Positions 1 to 10,509 of a stretch of 64,000 nt of DNA are shown here, piece after piece. Source of the stretch: DASPKX01 sp035627835. Its GTDB lineage: Bacteria > Verrucomicrobiota > Verrucomicrobiia > Limisphaerales > SXQI01. The notes beneath the pieces were generated by a model. It saw only the letters and a list, made by a program, of their open reading frames with translations. It was not told where the DNA came from and did not search any database. Positions within the stretch are counted from its first letter, which is position 1, and every line of letters begins with the position of its first letter. Where the stretch lies: contig DASPKX010000104.1 in the NCBI GenBank assembly GCA_035627835.1, positions 16,408 to 80,407 of the forward strand, given 5' to 3'. The position numbers and the translations under genes were made by a program.

Positions 1-1536
1 ATCGATTTCAGCACGAACAAAGTTTTCGCACTGAATACCGGGAATGGCATCGTCGGGTTTGAAATCGTTAAAACCACAGTTCCAGCAACGATCGTCACTC
101 AGCCGGGGAATGTGACTGCGTTGGAAGGCGCCTCCATTTCGCTGACGGTCACGGCGTCAGGTTCATTGCCATTAACATTTCAGTGGGCGTTTGAAGGGAC
201 GCCGATCAGCGGAGCAACGGGCACAACCCTGAACCTGACGAACCTGCAGGCATCGACGGCGGGAAATTACACCGTCACGGTCACCAACCCAGGAGGCAGC
301 GTCACCAGCAGCAACGCAGTGGTGACAGTAAACCCGCTCGTTCGCTCGGACATCCTGACGAAGGCCTGGCAAATTGCTCCGGGGGATGTTTCTTATGTGA
401 ACACCGACAGCACCCAACGCGGTCTGGCTTACAACCCGGTCACTGGGAATGTGCTGCTGGTCACCCGCACGGGTGGGAACAAGATCATCGTTTTGAATGG
501 CAACACGGGAGCATCGAATCGCAGCCTCACTATCGATCCCGCAATTGTGACGGGCGGCACATTTGCAATCAACATGGTGGACGTTGCGGCTGATGGGGCG
601 GTTTACGTGGCGAACCTGAACACAGATGTTGCGGCAGCGGGACAGTTGGCGATCTATCGGTGGGAAAACGATTCTGAAGCGGCTGCACCGGTCACGGTGT
701 ATGCAGGCAACCCTGTCGCGGACATGGACAATGTGCAGAATCGGCGGTTCGGCGACACGCTCGATGTTCGTGGAGCGGGCGCGGACACACAGATTTTGAT
801 GTCGGGTCGCAACGGCACGAACCTGCTCGTCTTCACGACTGTTGGCGGTGATCCAAAAACGCTTGCTCCGACACAGATTGTGGTGACCAACGTGCCTGCG
901 GGCGCATTTGGGCTTGGCGCTGCATTCGGCGAGGGCAACACCATTTGGGCCAAGACGACCAGCGGCACGCTTCGCAAGATCACCTTCCCCGACCTAGCTA
1001 ACCTTCAGGATCAACGAGTTGAGCTTGGGGCGGAAACCATTGCGGGCGCCGCAGTGGCAACGACAATCGGGCCGATTGGCTACGATTCCACCAACAAGTT
1101 CCTGGCAGGCGTCGCTATTGAGAATCCTGACAACCTGCGGCTCTACAACCTGGCCGACACAAATAACATCACCATGGTGGATCAAGAGTTGTTCCCAACA
1201 GACAATGCGAACATTAATGGGACTGGCGCCATCGCGTTCGGAGGCGGGCGTGTTTACGTGTTAAACTCAAACAATGGGATCGTCGCGTTCAACTTTAATC
1301 CGAATGCGACACCGCAACCTGCGCGCGCTCGTCTGGCCGCTGGCGCTCTCAGCGGCTCCAGCTTCACGTTGAACGTGACTGGCACGCCCAACGCGCGTTA
1401 CCGCGTGGAATCGACCACTAACTTCTCGCAATGGGAGCCAGTCACCGAAGTGACGATTGATGCTGATGGCACGGTGACAGCAACGGATGCCAACGCGACA
1501 GCTCAGCGGCGTTTTTATCGTGCGGTGGCTCTCTAA
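1..1536 (+). CDS. Secreted Ig-like / beta-propeller-like protein, 5' truncated
   Basis: The frame is open from the first base, so the N-terminus lies outside the window. An Ig-like domain of the verrucomicrobial type (TIVTQPGNVTALEGASISL, then the strands FQWAFEGTPISG and AGNYTVTVTNPGG) occupies roughly the first 110 visible residues. It is followed by about 300 residues of repeated G-N-V-L-x-V / Y-V-A-N-L blade-like segments suggesting a beta-propeller. The C-terminal 50 residues (YRVESTTNFSQWEPV ... RRFYRAVAL) form a small module also seen at the ends of other secreted proteins in this window. A GTG at 112 could be read as a start but falls inside the Ig domain. An extracellular or surface role is inferred; the substrate is unknown. 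A hairpin terminator follows directly. Confidence 0.75.
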   Translation: MDFSTNKVFALNTGNGIVGFEIVKTTVPATIVTQPGNVTALEGASISLTVTASGSLPLTFQWAFEGTPISGATGTTLNLTNLQASTAGNYTVTVTNPGGSVTSSNAVVTVNPLVRSDILTKAWQIAPGDVSYVNTDSTQRGLAYNPVTGNVLLVTRTGGNKIIVLNGNTGASNRSLTIDPAIVTGGTFAINMVDVAADGAVYVANLNTDVAAAGQLAIYRWENDSEAAAPVTVYAGNPVADMDNVQNRRFGDTLDVRGAGADTQILMSGRNGTNLLVFTTVGGDPKTLAPTQIVVTNVPAGAFGLGAAFGEGNTIWAKTTSGTLRKITFPDLANLQDQRVELGAETIAGAAVATTIGPIGYDSTNKFLAGVAIENPDNLRLYNLADTNNITMVDQELFPTDNANINGTGAIAFGGGRVYVLNSNNGIVAFNFNPNATPQPARARLAAGALSGSSFTLNVTGTPNARYRVESTTNFSQWEPVTEVTIDADGTVTATDANATAQRRFYRAVAL

Positions 1537-1565
1537 AAGAGCAACGAGCTAGTAATCACGAGGGA

Positions 1566-1590
1566 GGGCCCGCGTAGGGCGGGCCCCTTT
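1566..1590 (+). terminator. Rho-independent terminator
   Basis: An 8-bp perfect stem GGGCCCGC / GCGGGCCC (1566-1573 with 1579-1586) with a 5-nt loop is followed by CTTTGCTTTT. It lies 30 bp after the stop of the Ig-like gene and just before the next start. Confidence 0.8.
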
Positions 1591-1601
1591 GCTTTTAGCG
1601 C

Positions 1602-2411
1602 ATGCGAGTCCGATTCGGAACTAGGTCGAGAGAACCCGGGTTCACCTTAATCGAACTCCTGGTGGTGATTGCAATAATTGCAGTCCTCGCCAGCATGCTG
1701 CTGCCTGCGCTCAGCCGGGCCAAAGGAAAGGCGCAAGCAACCACGTGCATGAACAACCTCAAGCAGCTAACGCTCTGTTGGATCATGTATGCGGACGACA
1801 ATGATGACCGCCTTGCGCTAAATGAGGTCACTGGAGCAACCGGTGAAAGCGCCAGCCCTGATTCCTGGATTGTTGGAAATGCAAGGGAAGACCGCGACAC
1901 GAAGAACATCGAAAACGGCGCGTTATACAAATACAACCGGTCAGCGAAAATTTACCGGTGCCCGACAGATCGTTCCACCGTGCTGCGATTCAAAAACCTC
2001 CTGCGCACACGCAGTTACGCCATGAGCACAGGTGTCGGGCATGATAACCCCAAGTTCCTGAAAAAGGTTTATCGCTTCTCACAACTCACCGATCCAGCGC
2101 CATCGCAAGCATCGGTTTTTCTGGATGAGGATGCGAACAGCATTCAAAACGGGGCGCTGGGAATTGAGCCGCTGCACACAAAGGTGTATGCGCACTGGAA
2201 TTTAGTCGCCAATCGCCACAACAACTCGGGCACACTGACCTTTGCGGATGGGCATGCGGAAATTTGGAAGTGGCTGGACCGATACATTCCAGAGGGGTCG
2301 AAGACCCTGGCTGAACGCGCCGCGGCGAACCCGAGCAACAGTGATGTGACAGTCCCGAGCGCAGCAAGCGACCGTGACTTGGCCCGCTTGCAGAAGACAG
2401 TTCCGTTTTGA
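1602..2411 (+). CDS. Prepilin-like protein with type II secretion/pseudopilin leader
   Basis: The 269-residue protein has a type IV prepilin cleavage signal near residues 12-16 (G-FTLIE), followed by the hydrophobic helix LLVVIAIIAVLASMLLPAL. This is the leader typical of the large prepilin-like families of Verrucomicrobia and Planctomycetes. After it comes the usual CMNNLKQL segment and a globular domain with HNNSGTLTFADGHAEIW, the characteristic 'ADGH' motif of these families. It is probably processed by a prepilin peptidase and anchored in the inner membrane as a pseudopilin-like or surface protein; a precise role is not known. ATG 1602 is 12 bp past the preceding terminator, so transcription must start very close to the start codon or read through. 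Confidence 0.85.
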   Translation: MRVRFGTRSREPGFTLIELLVVIAIIAVLASMLLPALSRAKGKAQATTCMNNLKQLTLCWIMYADDNDDRLALNEVTGATGESASPDSWIVGNAREDRDTKNIENGALYKYNRSAKIYRCPTDRSTVLRFKNLLRTRSYAMSTGVGHDNPKFLKKVYRFSQLTDPAPSQASVFLDEDANSIQNGALGIEPLHTKVYAHWNLVANRHNNSGTLTFADGHAEIWKWLDRYIPEGSKTLAERAAANPSNSDVTVPSAASDRDLARLQKTVPF

Positions 2412-2413
2412 AC

Positions 2414-3418
2414 TTAGCGCCGGAACCAACCACGAACCGCCGCGGCTGGTTTTGGTGTGTTCTGCTCCCGGAGTTGGCTGATGAGCAGTTGGCTACGAGC
2501 AGCGGTCAAGGCCATGATGAACTCATCGTAGCTCTGGTAACGCTCCTCCGGGGTCTTGGCCATGGCGCGACTTAACGCATCGCTGGTTGCGTGCGTAATG
2601 TCTGGAGCCACGTGATTGGGCGGTGTTAACGGCGTGTGAATGTGCGCAGCGACTACAGCTTCGACACTCGGCGCTTCAAACGGAACATGGCCCGTGAGGG
2701 CGTGGTAAAGAGTCCCCGCGAGGCTGTACATGTCAGAGAGGAAATCTTCGCGCTCACGCTTCACTTTTTCGGGAGCGATATAATAAGGCGTGCCCCACAC
2801 GGAGCCGTCAGCCTCCTCCGTGTTCTCCGCTTTTTTAGCGAGCCCGAAGTCGATCAGTTTCGGCTCGTTCTCGTCGTTGAAGAGAATGTTGCCTGGCTTG
2901 ATGTCACGATGGAGCAACCCACGCTTGAGGGCTGAATCGAGAGCGGAGGCTATCTTAATGCCGACATCCAGAACATCCAGTTCGTGGACCCGGCCATTCT
3001 TCTCAATGCGGCTGTCGAGGCTGCCGTTGTCGGCAACTTCCATGGCCAGATAAAGCTGCCCGTCAAAGTCATCGAAGGTGTAGATATGAATGATGTTGCT
3101 GTGATTCAACGAGGCGCACGCGCGGGCTTCCCGGTAGAATTGCTCCAGCGCGAGCGGATCTTCCGCCAACTCGCGCTTCATCAGCTTAACGGCGACTTCC
3201 CGCTCGAGCATTACGTCGAAGGACCGGTAAACGGTTCCCATGCCCCCGGAGGCAATGGGTGTGCGCAGCTCGAACTGCCGGAGCTGCATGGGCATCATTA
3301 CGGGCGTCTCACACTTGGTGCACGGAACTGTGCTCAAAGGCGCGAGGTCGCCTGGGATGAAGAGTTTGCCTCCACATCCGCGGCAGGTGACCATTTTGAG
3401 CGACTTGCGTTCTTCCAT
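2414..3418 (-). CDS. Serine/threonine protein kinase with N-terminal zinc ribbon
   Basis: This is a Hanks-type protein kinase. Visible motifs are a glycine loop (ASGGMGTVYR), the catalytic Lys in EVAVKLMKRE, the catalytic loop HRDIKPGNILF, DFGLAKK and the APE-like YYIAPEKVKRE. An N-terminal CRGCGGKLF ... CTKCETPVMMP pair forms a likely zinc ribbon before the kinase domain. There is no transmembrane segment or sensor C-terminus, so it should be a soluble cytoplasmic kinase; the targets are unknown. I chose the ATG at 3418 (334 aa) because the protein then begins MEERKSLKMVTCRGC; an upstream start at 3490 would add 24 unremarkable residues. It is divergent from clpB, with about 220 bp between the starts. 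Confidence 0.88.
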   Translation of the reverse strand: MEERKSLKMVTCRGCGGKLFIPGDLAPLSTVPCTKCETPVMMPMQLRQFELRTPIASGGMGTVYRSFDVMLEREVAVKLMKRELAEDPLALEQFYREARACASLNHSNIIHIYTFDDFDGQLYLAMEVADNGSLDSRIEKNGRVHELDVLDVGIKIASALDSALKRGLLHRDIKPGNILFNDENEPKLIDFGLAKKAENTEEADGSVWGTPYYIAPEKVKREREDFLSDMYSLAGTLYHALTGHVPFEAPSVEAVVAAHIHTPLTPPNHVAPDITHATSDALSRAMAKTPEERYQSYDEFIMALTAARSQLLISQLREQNTPKPAAAVRGWFRR

Positions 3419-3642
3419 TGGCGTCAGCAAAGCGAGCAGAGTAAATACCTGCCACTGTTCCGACAAGAAGCAAGCGGCTCCCGTGCTCAACGGGCTAAAA
3501 AGTGCGCTGTTTGAGCAATCCTCGCGCAGTTGTGTCTCACCAGATAACGCACGCTGAGGGTGTCGGAGCAGCGTTTGAAACTTTTTTCAGACCGCTTAGG
3601 ATTCAGTTAAAGACAAGGTTTTAACATCGGAATTGAAGGGGT

Positions 3643-6276
<2,634 letters not shown>

Positions 6277-6282
6277 CGTGGT

Positions 6283-7563
6283 TTAGATCAGCTTTGTCAC
6301 GCCGGGGATCCCGATTTCGGACTTGGGTGGGGTGGCGTCCCAGGTGTAGGCGGAGGGGCTCAGGTCTTCTTTGGAATTCATCGCTTGATCCCAGGTTACT
6401 TTCTGGCCCGTGTAGGTGGCCATGCGGCCCATGATGGCCATGAGCGTGCTTTTGGCCATGTAGTTGCCGTTGTTAATAGCTCGACCGTTGCGGATGCTGG
6501 CCAGGAGTTCTTCGTGCTCAGTGACGAAGGGGTCGTTGGGTTTGCCGGTGAAGCGCCAGTCTGTGGCGCCTTTGATTTCGAACGCGCGTGAGCTAATGAG
6601 CGCGCGGCCTTTGGAGCCAATCACCTGGGTGGAGATGTCGTTGGCGGTTCCGGCTTGCTGGCGGCAGGTGGCGAAGAGTTTCACGCCAGTGGCATATTCG
6701 TAGGTGACGGCATGGTGATCGTAGATGTTGCCGTATTCAGGGCCAGTGCGGACGGCGCGGCCCCCTACCCCAATTGCGCTCACTGGATATTCGTCGCGCA
6801 TCACCCATGAGCAGGTGTCGAGCATGTGAACATGCTGCTCGACGTTGAAGTCGCCGGAGAGCCAGGTGAAGTAATACCAGTTCTGCAGATGGTATTCCAT
6901 GTCGGTCCAGCCGGGCTGGCGGGGCTTGACCCAGATGGGACCGCGGAAGTCATTCGCTTGAAGGGCAAGTAGTTCGCCAAGCGCGCCTTGGTGAATACGG
7001 CTGATGGTTTCACGAAAGCCGTTGGAATAGCGCAGCGCGAGGCCGGAGACGACGCTGAGGTTTCTGCGTTTGGCTTGCTCGCATGAGGCGAGCACCGACC
7101 GAACGCCCTGCGCATCGACGGCCACAGGTTTCTCGGCAAAGACGTGTTTACCTGCTGCGATCGCAGCTTTTATGTGCATTGGCCGGAAATGGGGCGGCGT
7201 GGCGAGAATGACAACGTCCACGCCCGAGGCAATGACCTGGTTGTAGGAATCGAACCCGATGAAGCGGCGGTCCTCCGGCACATCGAGGTGCGGAGCGATC
7301 TTCTCCTGGGCTTTTAGTGTTTGCAGGCTGCTTTGGAGACGATCGCTGAACACATCGGCCATGGCGACTAGACGCACGTTCGAATCGGCGGTGAGCGCTT
7401 GGGCGGCGGCGCCTGTGCCGCGGCCGCCGCAACCGACGAGCCCGAGGCGGAGTGTGGCGCTGGGCTGCGCGGCCTGCGTGTGCGTTGAGATGAACGGAGC
7501 AGCAAGGGCGACGGAACTGGTGGTGTGCAGAAACTGGCGCCGGCTAAGTGAAGTCGCTTTCAT
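6283..7563 (-). CDS. Tat-exported Gfo/Idh/MocA family oxidoreductase
   Basis: Start 7563 gives a twin-arginine signal peptide (MKATSLSRRQFLHTTSSVAL, cleaved near THTQA), so the NAD(P)-binding fold is probably exported. A Rossmann fingerprint LGLVGCGGRGTGAA follows, and the Gfo/Idh/MocA EKP motif appears as HVFAEKPVAVD. The C-terminal half has the usual WSGDFNVEQHVHMLDTCSW segment. The 426-residue length is typical of the expanded Verrucomicrobia/Planctomycetes members whose substrates are mostly unknown. An ATG 99 bp upstream would put 33 unrelated residues before the Tat signal and is unlikely. It is convergent with clpB, 6 bp apart. Confidence 0.88.
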   Translation of the reverse strand: MKATSLSRRQFLHTTSSVALAAPFISTHTQAAQPSATLRLGLVGCGGRGTGAAAQALTADSNVRLVAMADVFSDRLQSSLQTLKAQEKIAPHLDVPEDRRFIGFDSYNQVIASGVDVVILATPPHFRPMHIKAAIAAGKHVFAEKPVAVDAQGVRSVLASCEQAKRRNLSVVSGLALRYSNGFRETISRIHQGALGELLALQANDFRGPIWVKPRQPGWTDMEYHLQNWYYFTWLSGDFNVEQHVHMLDTCSWVMRDEYPVSAIGVGGRAVRTGPEYGNIYDHHAVTYEYATGVKLFATCRQQAGTANDISTQVIGSKGRALISSRAFEIKGATDWRFTGKPNDPFVTEHEELLASIRNGRAINNGNYMAKSTLMAIMGRMATYTGQKVTWDQAMNSKEDLSPSAYTWDATPPKSEIGIPGVTKLI

Positions 7564-7700
7564 AGGGGACGTTGGACCATAACCACGGAGACACACTGGT
7601 TCAAGCAAACCAGTTTCAGAATGGACCAAACGGTTGGAGGATCGCCGCCCAGTCTTTCCCACGTTGTGCGGGGAGGACTTGACGCTACCTTAAGCAAAAT

Positions 7701-7720
7701 GGGAGGGCCGGAGCCCTCCC
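7701..7720 (-). terminator. Rho-independent terminator on the minus strand
   Basis: A perfect 8-bp stem GGGAGGGC/GCCCTCCC (7701-7708 with 7713-7720) has a 4-nt loop. Read on the minus strand it is followed by ATTTTGCTT, so it would end a minus-strand transcript. The only minus-strand coding trace upstream is the gene tail ending at 7749. Confidence 0.65.
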
Positions 7721-7748
7721 TCGTGCAACTTAGGTTAACGCAGCAAAT

Positions 7749-7961
7749 TTACTGGGCGACGATGCGGAAAAAGCGTGGGTTTCCGATGATTCTGGCAACA
7801 ATCCGACCATTATACTCCAGGGCACGCACAGCATGACGGAAAACGAAGGATCCGAGCTTTACCTGCCACGCAGCCCCACATTCGCACGCGGCTGCGGATA
7901 CGCTTAGGAGAATTGATGCAGAGGGTTTTGCAGCAATCTCCTTGACCTTCGCGTTGCGGCG
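7749..7961 (-). pseudogene. Possible remnant: C-terminal tail of a secreted protein
   Basis: An open minus-strand frame of about 70 codons with no ATG ends in the residues GRIVARIIGNPRFFRIVAQ-stop. This resembles the FYR/FFR C-terminal module of secreted proteins elsewhere in the window (RRFYRAVAL, RRFYRVRAM). It is followed on the same strand by its own terminator at 7701-7720. The frame is closed upstream by a TGA at 7962-7964, just before mreB. I read it as the end of a decayed or rearranged gene. A short functional ORF using a rare start cannot be excluded. Apart from this, 7564-7995 holds no gene that I can support. Confidence 0.4.
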
Positions 7962-7995
7962 TCAATAAGGTCTTGCCTGATCATAGGCGCCGTTC

Positions 7996-9024
7996 ATGTT
8001 TGGACAAGTTAAAGGCCTATTCTCCCACGATATTGGGATTGATTTAGGCACCGCTAATTGCCTGGTTTTCGTCCGGGACAGAGGCATTGTGCTCAGGGAG
8101 CCCTCAGTGGTCGCGATCCAGGCCGGAACGACACACGTTCTTGCTGTCGGCGAGGAGGCCAAACGGATGCTCGGCCGCACCCCTGGCAACATCGTGGCCA
8201 TTCGGCCGATGAAGGACGGCGTCATTGCCGATTTCGAAATCACCGAAGCGATGCTTCGGCACTTCATCCAAAAGGTTCGCTACCGCAAGCTGATCACCCC
8301 ACGTGTCGTGGTCGCAGTTCCTTCGGGAATTACTGAAGTCGAGCGGCGCGCGGTCAAGGATTCCGCCATGCACGCCGGGGCGCGGGAAGTTTACCTGATT
8401 GAGCAGCCGATGGCGTCAGCGATCGGGGTGGGCCTCCCAGTGCATGAGCCAGCGGGCAACATGATCGTGGATATCGGCGGTGGGACGTGCGAAATCGCGA
8501 TCATTTCACTCGCGGGCATTGTGTTCAGCCGAAGCTTGCGCGTGGGCGGCGATGAGTTCGACGAGACGATCGTGGCGCACATGAAGCGGGCGCATAACCT
8601 AATGATCGGTGAGCGCACTGCGGAAGAGATCAAGATCCGGATTGGATCGGCTTACCCTCTGGAGCAGGAATTATCGATGGAGGTCAAAGGTCGTGATTTG
8701 TCGGCTGGGTTGCCGAAGACGATCACAGTGACGTCGCAGGAGGTGCGGGACGCGCTGAAGGAGCCGTTGGCCAGCATTCTGGAATCGATTCGCATCACTT
8801 TGGAACGGTGCCCACCCGAACTTTCAGCGGACCTGGTGGATCGAGGGATCATGATGGCAGGCGGTGGCGCTTTGCTGCGCGGGATCGACCGCATGGTCGC
8901 GGATGAAACCGGGTTGCCGGTGCATATCGCCGATGATCCGCTGACAGCGGTGGCGCAAGGCACCGGGCGAGTTTTGCAGGAGCTTCAGTTCTTAAAGATG
9001 GTCGCTTCCTCGAACCGCACGTAA
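7996..9024 (+). CDS. mreB: Rod-shape determining actin homologue MreB
   Basis: The 342-residue bacterial actin polymerises on the inner membrane and positions the elongation machinery. Actin-fold signatures are visible: phosphate-1 motif DIGIDLGTAN (12-21), connect/phosphate-2 MIVDIGGGTCEIAII, and the adenosine motif MMAGGGALLRGID. The N-terminus MFGQVKGLFSHDIG matches the family. It is the first gene of an mreBCD-mrdA-rodA-rng operon, with mreC starting 20 bp after its stop. Confidence 0.97.
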   Translation: MFGQVKGLFSHDIGIDLGTANCLVFVRDRGIVLREPSVVAIQAGTTHVLAVGEEAKRMLGRTPGNIVAIRPMKDGVIADFEITEAMLRHFIQKVRYRKLITPRVVVAVPSGITEVERRAVKDSAMHAGAREVYLIEQPMASAIGVGLPVHEPAGNMIVDIGGGTCEIAIISLAGIVFSRSLRVGGDEFDETIVAHMKRAHNLMIGERTAEEIKIRIGSAYPLEQELSMEVKGRDLSAGLPKTITVTSQEVRDALKEPLASILESIRITLERCPPELSADLVDRGIMMAGGGALLRGIDRMVADETGLPVHIADDPLTAVAQGTGRVLQELQFLKMVASSNRT

Positions 9025-9044
9025 GCCGCATGGATTGTTGATCG

Positions 9045-9851
9045 ATGTTACAACGCGCGCATTTAGCGGCCTTTTTATTAGTGGCCGCGGTGACGGTGGT
9101 TCTGCTGAACCTTCCGGAGCGGACAACTTCGCGCTCGAAGCTGGCGCTGAGCAGCTTGTTTCTACCCCTTTTCGGCCTCGCCGGCTCAGCCCAGCACCTG
9201 GGAGACCGCGCCTTCAGCGGGCTCAGCTCACGCAAGCAACTCCAGGCGGAGGTGGAGCGTTTGCGTTCCGAGAATGAGCGTCTGCGCATCCTTGCGCTTC
9301 AAAATGAGCAGTTGCTGCGTGAAAACGGCCAACTACGCGGCGCGCTCGGCTGGAGACAGCAAACCACCTGGAACCTTCGCTTGGCGCAGGTGAGTTTTCG
9401 CGACCCTGCCAATTGGTTTCGCACGATTCAGATCGATGCCGGCTCGGCTCAGGGAGTTCGCACGAACGCAGCCGTCCTTACGCCCGAAGGGTTGGTCGGG
9501 CGAGTGGACGAAGTGGGTGAGCATCGGTCGCGAGTGGCGCTCATTGGGGATCCGCAATGCAAAGTGGCGGTGGTGATTCGCGAGACGGGTGACACCGGGG
9601 CGATTGCGGAAGCGGCCATGGATTCAATCGATGAAGGGATTGTGCAGGTCCAGTATCTGCATCGCCACGCGCAGATCCGGCCAGGGCAAGCTGTTTACAC
9701 GAGCGGTTTAGGAGGCATATTCCCGCGCGGAATCCTGGTCGGGACCGTGGTGGATGTGAGAAGCGTTGATTTCGGCCTTTCCCAGGAAGCGCGCATTAAA
9801 TTGGCGGCGAGCTTTCGGCATCTCGACAATGTTTGGGTGCTAAATCCGTAG
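9045..9851 (+). CDS. mreC: Rod-shape determining protein MreC
   Basis: The 268-residue bitopic membrane protein links MreB to periplasmic PBP2. It has one N-terminal transmembrane helix (about residues 7-22), a coiled coil of heptads from about 62 to 100 (QLQAEVERLRSENERLRIL), and the beta-rich MreC core, including GVRTNAAVLTPEGLVGRVDEV and YTSGLGGIFPRGILVG. Length and order are standard. It lies between mreB and mreD in the expected order. Confidence 0.95.
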   Translation: MLQRAHLAAFLLVAAVTVVLLNLPERTTSRSKLALSSLFLPLFGLAGSAQHLGDRAFSGLSSRKQLQAEVERLRSENERLRILALQNEQLLRENGQLRGALGWRQQTTWNLRLAQVSFRDPANWFRTIQIDAGSAQGVRTNAAVLTPEGLVGRVDEVGEHRSRVALIGDPQCKVAVVIRETGDTGAIAEAAMDSIDEGIVQVQYLHRHAQIRPGQAVYTSGLGGIFPRGILVGTVVDVRSVDFGLSQEARIKLAASFRHLDNVWVLNP

Positions 9852-9891
9852 CAAAGAAGTGAACGCAGCAGCGAAAGTAAAGTGGGTCGCA

Positions 9892-9907
9892 GCCGCTGAA
9901 AAGCGGC
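9892..9907 (+). other. GAAA-tetraloop hairpin between mreC and mreD
   Basis: A GCCGCT-GAAA-AGCGGC hairpin sits in the 90-bp mreC-mreD gap and has no T-tract directly after it. In mRNA it would be a stable GNRA tetraloop. It could slow decay or modulate mreD levels; this is inference from the structure alone. Confidence 0.35.
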
Positions 9908-9941
9908 AGGGCTCCCCTTTGCTTAGCCCAAGGAGGCTCTC

Positions 9942-10499
9942 GTGAATCCCCGCACAGTGAAGCATGCGGGCCTTGCCCTGGCGATTTATCTGGCTGTGTT
10001 CCTGGTGGCGTACTTGGAATTTCCGAGACGGTGGCTCGGAGCAAGTGTTGATTTGCTCCCGGCTCTGTTCGTGTATGTCGGAACAAGCTGTGGTCTGGCA
10101 GCCACGGCTGGTTTGGCGATTTTGGGCGGGGTTTTGCATGATTCGCTTTCTGCAAACCCGCTGGGGGTTAGTATTCTTCCGTTATTTTTAGTGGGCGCGG
10201 CTGTCTGGTCGAACAAGCACAATCTCCTGAACGAACAAAGGTTCGCGCAGGTGTCACTGGGCCTGATCGCATCGGCAGCGGCGCCATTGATCAGTTTGTT
10301 TTTACTTTATGTGCTCGGGGCGCAACCGCTCATTGGCTGGATAAGCCTATGGCAGTGGTTGGCAATGGCCCTGGCCGGGGCGCTGATGGCGCCCGTGTGG
10401 TTCGGTGTGTTCCACCGATTAGACCGCGCTCTCTTCTATCCTGCTGCTTCTGAAAGCGGATTTCGACCAGACAGGGAATTAGACAGAGGGCGCTCATGA
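9942..10499 (+). CDS. mreD: Rod-shape determining protein MreD
   Basis: The 185-residue polytopic membrane protein has hydrophobic segments around residues 10-25, 40-65, 70-90, 105-125 and 130-150. This matches MreD, the poorly conserved third member of the MreBCD complex. The start is GTG 9942, supported by a strong AAGGAGG site six bases upstream (9930-9936), one of the clearest Shine-Dalgarno sequences in the window. Assignment rests on size, topology and position between mreC and mrdA more than on residue motifs. Confidence 0.88.
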   Translation: MNPRTVKHAGLALAIYLAVFLVAYLEFPRRWLGASVDLLPALFVYVGTSCGLAATAGLAILGGVLHDSLSANPLGVSILPLFLVGAAVWSNKHNLLNEQRFAQVSLGLIASAAAPLISLFLLYVLGAQPLIGWISLWQWLAMALAGALMAPVWFGVFHRLDRALFYPAASESGFRPDRELDRGRS

Positions 10500-10509
10500 T
10501 TGAGCGCTG

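Noticed and set aside
3550..3642. Heat-shock promoter or CIRCE element before clpB
   Set aside because: No inverted repeat of the CIRCE type and no convincing sigma-32-like pair could be found.
7621..7836. 71-codon plus-strand frame in the gap before mreB
   Set aside because: It overlaps the minus-strand terminator and gene tail, and its sequence shows no domain or ribosome-binding site.
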